From Jannaschia donghaensis (GTDB taxonomy: Bacteria; Pseudomonadota; Alphaproteobacteria; Rhodobacterales; Rhodobacteraceae): a DNA stretch of 64,000 nucleotides. Location: contig NZ_CXSU01000012.1 in NCBI RefSeq assembly GCF_001403795.1, positions 1-64,000 of the forward strand, given 5' to 3'. A program made the position numbers and the translations under genes. The notes under the pieces were generated by a model, which saw only the letters and a program-made list of their open reading frames with translations, was not told where the DNA came from and searched no databases. Positions 59,473 to 64,000 of the stretch are shown piece after piece (position 1 is the stretch's first letter; the number at the start of each line of letters is the position of its first letter).

Positions 59473-60131
59473 CGGGCGTCCGCCGTCGCGGGGTAGAGCG
59501 TGTCGCCCAGGTTCGTGCCCGCCACCCGAACGCCGCCGAAGTCGTGGTCGGCAGTGTTTTCGTTCGGCCATGCGATGCAGGCCATGCCCGCATCAAGTGC
59601 CGCCCGGACGCCGCCCACATTGTCCTCGACCACGGTACAATCGGCACGCGATACGGCCAATCGCTCGGCCGCAAGGTGGTAAACTTCCGAGGCCGGTTTG
59701 CCGTGGGTGACGTCGTCGCTGCTGGTGATGATGTCGAAGGTCTCGGGTACGATGTCGAGCGCGGCCAGCACGCTGTCGACGTTTGCGCGGCTGGTGGTTG
59801 TGACAAAGCCAAGCTTCGTGCCGTCGGCCCGGGCGCGTTCGATCGCGTCCATCACGCCCGGGCGCGGGTCGGCGCGGCCCTGGTTTAGCATTTCTTGGAA
59901 CATGGCGGATTTGGTCGCGTGAATGGCGGCGGCATCGACGGAGATGCCCTCTGCCGCGGCCTGCGTCTCGATCCGATCCTGACCACCCGAGGCGCGCAGC
60001 ATGTCGCGGTAATCGTCCCGGTCCCAGGACCAATCGAGGCCGTGGCGCAGGAAGGCCGCGTTGAACGCCTCGCGCTGGAGTTCGGACGTGTCGGACAGGG
60101 TCCCGATGGACCCGAGCAACAGGGCTTTCAT
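59469..60131 (-). CDS. HAD-superfamily-like protein lacking the usual nucleophile
   Basis: A 220-residue protein with the HAD type IA fold: cap domain after residue 17, FVTTTSR (motif II Thr), KPASEVYHLA (motif III Lys), and VVEDNVGGVRAALDAGM (motif IV acidic pair). The position of the catalytic DxDGT motif reads LLGSIGTLSDT (residues 6-14), so both motif-I Asp residues are replaced. It may bind rather than hydrolyse phosphate esters, or use another residue. It is translationally coupled to the TauD-type gene downstream. Confidence 0.8.
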   Translation of the reverse strand: MKALLLGSIGTLSDTSELQREAFNAAFLRHGLDWSWDRDDYRDMLRASGGQDRIETQAAAEGISVDAAAIHATKSAMFQEMLNQGRADPRPGVMDAIERARADGTKLGFVTTTSRANVDSVLAALDIVPETFDIITSSDDVTHGKPASEVYHLAAERLAVSRADCTVVEDNVGGVRAALDAGMACIAWPNENTADHDFGGVRVAGTNLGDTLYPATADAR

Positions 60132-60249
60132 GGCATGATCTCGCATTGCAGGTTGCCTTGCCGTAAAATTGGCGCGGCCGGGTGAGCGTCGTTCAATCAT
60201 CGATTTAGGGCATCTTGCGGTCGGTCAAGGCGTTGACGTGGCGACGGCT

Positions 60250-60396
60250 TCAGAACCGCCGGCCAATCCCGACCTCGGCGCTGCCGCTGAGGGTGAAACC
60301 GGTCGCGGGGCGCTCCTCGACGTCCGACGGAGGAACGGGCGCGCCGTCGACGCCGCAGGCAGCGAGGAGGAGGACGAAGGGCAAGATGCGGATCAT
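60250..60396 (-). CDS. Short lipoprotein (LptM/YifL-like)
   Basis: A 48-residue lipopeptide starting [18 protein letters not shown], with lipobox LAAC (Cys14) and a short Pro/Ser-rich mature part. Its start overlaps the argH stop as ATGA. Tiny lipoproteins next to argH or lysA belong to the LptM/YifL group, which helps mature the LPS translocon LptD; the assignment rests on context, size and lipobox. The lysA gene often found next in relatives is absent here. Confidence 0.62.
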   Translation of the reverse strand: MIRILPFVLLLAACGVDGAPVPPSDVEERPATGFTLSGSAEVGIGRRF

Positions 60397-61793
60397 GCGA
60401 GACTCTCTTTCCAGCGGGCGACCTGTGCCCGGACATTTTCGGGCGCGGTCCCGCCATAGGACGTGCGCGACGCCACTGAATTATGCACGCCCAGCACGTC
60501 GAAGACACCCGCAGTGATCTTGTCGTTCACCGATTGCATCTGATCGAGCGTCAGATCGGGCAGGTCGATGCCCGCATCTTCGGCCATCTTGACCAGTGCC
60601 CCGGTGGCGTGATGTGCATCGCGGAACGGCAGCCCCGCCTCTCTCACAAGCCAATCGGCAAGGTCGGTCGCGGTGGAGAAGCCGGAGGAGGCCGCGGCCT
60701 CCAAGTTGTCCTTCTGGCCCATCATGTCGCCGACCATCCCGGTCATGGCGGCCAGCGCCAGCATCAGGGAGTCGGCGGCGTCGAAGACCTGTTCCTTATC
60801 TTCCTGCATGTCCTTGGAATAGGTCAGCGGCAGACCCTTCATCACCATGAGCAGCGCCGTCTGCGCCCCGAAAATGCGCCCAATCTTGGCGCGCAACAGC
60901 TCGGCGGCGTCAGGATTACGCTTTTGCGGCATGATGGATGAGCCGGTGGACCAGCGGTCCGACAAGCGGACGAAGCGGAACTGAGCCGACGACCAGATCA
61001 CCAACTCCTCGGCCAGACGCGACAGGTGCATGGCGCAGATCGAACTGGCCGACAGGAACTCCAGCGCGAAATCCCGGTCCGCGACCGCGTCGAGCGAATT
61101 GGCGGCGGGGCGATCGAAGCGAAGGGCGGCGGCCGTCATGTCCCGGTCGATGGGAAACGACGTGCCGGCAAGGGCCGCGGTGCCCAAGGGACATTCGTTC
61201 ATGCGTTTGCGTGCATCCTCGAAGCGCGACAGGTCGCGGCCGAACATCTCCACGTAGGCCAGCATGTGATGGCCCCAGGTCACGGGCTGTGCCGTCTGCA
61301 GATGGGTGAAGCCGGGCATGACCCAATCGGCCCCACTCTCGGCCTGCGCGACGAGGGCGCGCATCAGGCGGGGCAGCGCGTCGATGGCGGCGTCGCATTG
61401 ATCGCGCACCCACATGCGGAAATCCAGCGCGACCTGATCGTTGCGCGACCGCGCGGTGTGCAGGCGACCCGCGGCGGGGCCGACGATCTCCGTCAGGCGG
61501 GCCTCCACATTCATGTGGATGTCTTCCAGCGCGGTCGAAAAATTGAACGTCCCGCCTTCGATTTCTGACAACACCGTGAGAAGGCCTTCCCGGATCGCCT
61601 TTGCATCCGTATCGGTGATGATACCCTGCGCGGCCAGCATCGCGGCATGGGCCCGGCTGCCTTCGATGTCCTGCGGGGCCATGCGACGGTCGTATCCGAT
61701 CGAGGCGTTGATCGCCTCCATGATCGCATCCGGGCCTTCCGCGAACCGGCCGCCCCACATCTTGTTCGAGCTGAAATCGGACGACGTCGACAT
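60393..61793 (-). CDS. argH: Argininosuccinate lyase
   Basis: ArgH splits argininosuccinate into arginine and fumarate. The 466-residue protein has [15 protein letters not shown] at the start, [18 protein letters not shown], and the family signature [16 protein letters not shown]. The start codon ATG at 61793 shares a CATG with the divergent strand; AGAGG precedes it. Confidence 0.96.
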   Translation of the reverse strand: MSTSSDFSSNKMWGGRFAEGPDAIMEAINASIGYDRRMAPQDIEGSRAHAAMLAAQGIITDTDAKAIREGLLTVLSEIEGGTFNFSTALEDIHMNVEARLTEIVGPAAGRLHTARSRNDQVALDFRMWVRDQCDAAIDALPRLMRALVAQAESGADWVMPGFTHLQTAQPVTWGHHMLAYVEMFGRDLSRFEDARKRMNECPLGTAALAGTSFPIDRDMTAAALRFDRPAANSLDAVADRDFALEFLSASSICAMHLSRLAEELVIWSSAQFRFVRLSDRWSTGSSIMPQKRNPDAAELLRAKIGRIFGAQTALLMVMKGLPLTYSKDMQEDKEQVFDAADSLMLALAAMTGMVGDMMGQKDNLEAAASSGFSTATDLADWLVREAGLPFRDAHHATGALVKMAEDAGIDLPDLTLDQMQSVNDKITAGVFDVLGVHNSVASRTSYGGTAPENVRAQVARWKESLA

Positions 61794-61803
61794 GGAGTGC
61801 CTC

Positions 61804-62349
61804 TTGCTGCGGAACCTTACCGGGCTGCTATACGGCCTGACCCTCGCCCTCGCCACCCCCGCGCTGGCGGAGATCGACGCAGACCTTCTGACTGGCGACA
61901 TGTCGAAGCTCGAGATTTTGGAGCCCCATGCCCCCGCGATCACCGCGTTCGTCGACGCCGACGGAGAGATCGGGGATCTGTCGATGTATCACGGTCAGGT
62001 CGTCGTCCTGAATTTCTGGGCCACCTGGTGCGCGCCCTGCCGGGAGGAAATGCCGTCGCTGCAGGCATTGCAGGACCTGATGGGCGGAAGCGACCTGGAG
62101 GTGGTGACGATGGCCTTCGGACGCCACAACCCCATGGCGATGAAGAAATTTTGGTCCGAGACGGGCGTGACGTCGCTGCCGCTGCACGTCGATCCCGCGT
62201 CCGAAATGGCGCGCGGCATGGGGGTGCGGGGGTTGCCGCATACTTTCGTTCTGGACCGACAGGGCCGCATCGTGGCGCAGCTGATCGGGACGGCCGACTG
62301 GGCCGCGCCCGAGATGTTGAAAGTGATGGAGGCCTATCTGGCGGAGTAA
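61804..62349 (+). CDS. tlpA: TlpA-family periplasmic thiol:disulfide oxidoreductase
   Basis: A 181-residue protein with a signal/anchor sequence ([19 protein letters not shown]) and a thioredoxin fold with active site [12 protein letters not shown] (Cys76, Cys79) and the cis-Pro segment GLPHTFVLD. TlpA proteins reduce disulfides for cytochrome oxidase or c maturation. I prefer TTG at 61804, six bases after GGAG; an ATG at 61792, inside the argH start region, has no site. It is divergent from argH. Confidence 0.88.
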   Translation: MLRNLTGLLYGLTLALATPALAEIDADLLTGDMSKLEILEPHAPAITAFVDADGEIGDLSMYHGQVVVLNFWATWCAPCREEMPSLQALQDLMGGSDLEVVTMAFGRHNPMAMKKFWSETGVTSLPLHVDPASEMARGMGVRGLPHTFVLDRQGRIVAQLIGTADWAAPEMLKVMEAYLAE

Positions 62350-62436
62350 TGCCGCACCGCGGCGCTTGCAGTCGGGGAGGACACATTGTAGCGCGGTCAT
62401 ACCGTATTCACGCAAGATTATGTCCCGGAGATATCC

Positions 62437-63399
62437 ATGAGCTTCCGCCTGCAGCCCGCCCCCGTCGCCCGCCCGAACCGGTGCCAGCTGTTCGGGCCCG
62501 GCTCGAACACCAAGTTGTTCGCGAAGATGGCGGCATCGGCGGCGGATGTCATCAATCTGGATCTGGAAGACTCGGTCGCCCCTTCGGACAAGGAGTCGGC
62601 CCGCGCCAACGTGATCGAGGCCATCGGCGCGCATGATTGGGGCACCAAGGTGCTGTCAGTGCGTATCAACGGGCTCGATACCCCGTATTGGTACCGCGAC
62701 GTCGTTGACCTGTTGGAACAGGCGGGCGACCGGCTGGATCAGATCATGATCCCCAAGGTGGGCTGTGCCGCCGATGTCTATGCGGTCGACGCACTGGTCA
62801 CGGCGATCGAGACGGCCAAGGGGCGCAGCAAGGCGGTCACCTTCGAGGTCATCATCGAAAGCGCCGCGGGCCTGGCCCACGTCGAGGAGATCGCGGCCAG
62901 TTCGCCTCGACTTGCCGCGATGTCGCTCGGGGCTGCGGATTTCGCGGCGTCGATGGGGATGCAGACGACCGGCATCGGCGGCACGCAGGACGATTACTAC
63001 ATGCTGGCCCAGGGCGGCGCACACCACATGGCGGACCCGTGGCACTGGGCGCAGGCGGCGATCGTCGCGGCGTGCCGAACGCATGGAGTCCTGCCGGTCG
63101 ATGGCCCGTTCGGGGATTTCAGCGACGACGAAGGCTACCGCGCGCAATCGCGACGCTCGGCGGTGCTGGGCATGGTCGGAAAATGGGCGATCCACCCCAA
63201 GCAGATCGCGCTTGCCAACGAAGTGTTCACACCTTCCGACGAAAAAGTCGCCGAAGCGCGCGAGATTCTGGCCGCCATGGAAGACGCCAAGGCCGCCGGG
63301 GCGGGGGCGACGGTTTACAAGGGGCGTTTGGTGGACATCGCATCGATCAAGCAGGCCGAGGTTGTCGTGCGTCAATCGGAAATGATTGCGGGCAATTGA
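62437..63399 (+). CDS. mcl1: L-malyl-CoA / beta-methylmalyl-CoA lyase
   Basis: Mcl1 cleaves malyl-CoA and methylmalyl-CoA to glyoxylate with acetyl- or propionyl-CoA, in the ethylmalonyl-CoA pathway and 3-hydroxypropionate-type assimilation of Rhodobacterales. The 320-residue CitE-like TIM barrel shows FGPGSNTKLFAKMAAS, INLDLEDSVAP, LSVRINGLDTPYWYRDVVDL, EVIIESAAGLAHVEEI, and SLGAADFAASMGMQTTG. ATG at 62437 follows GGAGAT. Confidence 0.93.
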   Translation: MSFRLQPAPVARPNRCQLFGPGSNTKLFAKMAASAADVINLDLEDSVAPSDKESARANVIEAIGAHDWGTKVLSVRINGLDTPYWYRDVVDLLEQAGDRLDQIMIPKVGCAADVYAVDALVTAIETAKGRSKAVTFEVIIESAAGLAHVEEIAASSPRLAAMSLGAADFAASMGMQTTGIGGTQDDYYMLAQGGAHHMADPWHWAQAAIVAACRTHGVLPVDGPFGDFSDDEGYRAQSRRSAVLGMVGKWAIHPKQIALANEVFTPSDEKVAEAREILAAMEDAKAAGAGATVYKGRLVDIASIKQAEVVVRQSEMIAGN

Positions 63400-63416
63400 A
63401 TCCATCCCCTGCGGTT

Positions 63417-63431
63417 TTAGCGCCTGCTTAA
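63417..63431 (+). promoter_or_regulatory. CtrA-type box TTAG-N7-TTAA
   Basis: TTAG (63417-63420), seven bases, TTAA (63428-63431), one mismatch from the full CtrA site. It lies 44 bases before the ATG of the membrane-sensor gene, after the mcl1 stop. Confidence 0.5.
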
Positions 63432-63475
63432 CTTTTGTCCTTCAACAGCGGGTTTGCACGGATGTGGAGGACGCG

Positions 63476-64000
63476 ATGCTGACTGGACCAGTTCTGATCG
63501 ATTTTTCGGGATCGCTCGCCATTCTTGCGATGTTGTCCGTCGCCTACGGCGGATTGCACCGCGTCTTGCTCGACAAACGCTGGCTCGAACCGATTCTCGG
63601 CATTCTTTTCGGCCTCATCGCCTTCGTTCAGATGCACAATCCGGTCGAAGTCTATCCCGGGATGATCATCGATATGCGCAACGTCCCCCTCGTTCTGGCG
63701 GGGGCCTTTCTGGGCGGCCGCGGGCTTTTGCCATGCATTGTGATCGCGGCTCTGGCGCGGATCGACATCGGCGGCGTCGGTATGTTGTCGGCCTTGGCCG
63801 CAATGACCATCGCAGGCGGCGTCGGACTTCTGTGGCAGGGAGTGACCCGAGGACGCGAACGTGGGGTCATGGCACTGGTCGCGCTGGGCGCGGCGGCGTC
63901 GCTCCATTTGATCGGGGCCGTGCTGCTGCCGCTCGACCTGATGATCTGGTTCCTGTTCAATGCGGCTCCGCTTCTCATCGGATTGAACTTCGTCGCCATT
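63476..64000 (+). CDS. Membrane sensor protein, 5TM-5TMR_LYT type (cut by the window edge)
   Basis: ATG at 63476 follows TGGAGG. The 175 visible residues form five to six hydrophobic segments with the LytS-type sensor pattern: GILFGLIAFVQMHN, PGMIIDMRNVPLVLAGAFLG, and a Gly-rich GGVGLLWQGV. Such sensors are usually joined to GGDEF/EAL or histidine-kinase domains that would lie beyond the edge. A CtrA-type box is in the promoter. Confidence 0.75.
   Translation, partial: MLTGPVLIDFSGSLAILAMLSVAYGGLHRVLLDKRWLEPILGILFGLIAFVQMHNPVEVYPGMIIDMRNVPLVLAGAFLGGRGLLPCIVIAALARIDIGGVGMLSALAAMTIAGGVGLLWQGVTRGRERGVMALVALGAAASLHLIGAVLLPLDLMIWFLFNAAPLLIGLNFVAI

Noticed and set aside
1-64000. CRISPR arrays, phage gene clusters and insertion sequences
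   Set aside because: No regularly spaced repeats, structural phage genes or transposases were recognised anywhere in the window.

Overview
The window looks like a chromosomal segment from an alphaproteobacterium of the Rhodobacterales (Roseobacter/Rhodobacter group). The evidence is high G+C with strong third-position bias, an Rba-type malyl-CoA lyase (mcl1), aerobic cobalamin genes (cobN, cobO, cobW, cobC, cbiB) with a cobalamin riboswitch, three promoters carrying CtrA-type TTAA-N7-TTAA boxes, a separate mnmD instead of a fused mnmC, and two-gene ycjX/ycjF. No phage, IS element or CRISPR array was seen.

Layout. 0.1-5.4 kb: tRNA-Met, a D-2-hydroxyacid dehydrogenase, an AtoE-type short-chain fatty acid permease whose 5' end is frameshifted, a YdcZ-type membrane protein, an alpha/beta hydrolase and trhO. 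5.4-9.4 kb: NAD salvage genes pncA and pncB with a BCCT betaine-type carrier between them. 9.4-12.5 kb: the accessory island of the window. It holds an A/T-rich two-gene cassette (AAA/ABC-type ATPase plus PD-(D/E)xK nuclease-like protein), a truncated second copy of the arfB 3' end, a PRC-barrel gene, intact arfB, an 11-bp-period repeat, and a compact candidate small transcript with an extreme Shine-Dalgarno sequence. 12.5-25.9 kb: housekeeping and transport genes (queuosine-precursor carrier, split mnmC, slt, dapA, smpB, two MFS carriers, lldD, a MarR-controlled Acg-type nitroreductase, truA). 26-33 kb: ycjX-ycjF, a cyclic-nucleotide-binding thioredoxin-reductase-like flavoprotein, and a DUF2339 membrane protein. 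33-38.6 kb: ileS, an aminoglycoside-kinase-like gene, a DUF3253 gene, then 1.1 kb of decayed reading frames.

38.6-55.4 kb is a cobalamin region: cobO, cobN, a B12 riboswitch driving hupE-cobW-acetyltransferase, and a DUF1636-cobC-cbiB operon. It is interrupted by psuG, smc and two small unrelated genes. The riboswitch leader, a terminator between hupE and cobW, and the His-rich cobW together suggest B12-repressed cobalt acquisition feeding the CobN chelatase.

55.5-64 kb: a receiver-like protein with a CtrA box, a glutathionyl-hydroquinone reductase, greA, a TauD-type dioxygenase coupled to a HAD-like protein that lacks the usual nucleophile, argH with a tiny coupled lipoprotein, a TlpA thioredoxin, mcl1 of the ethylmalonyl-CoA/propionate routes, and the start of a membrane sensor gene that also carries a CtrA box.

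Most start sites were chosen from Shine-Dalgarno sequences, overlaps with neighbouring genes and family length. All family assignments come from reading the sequence, without database searches.
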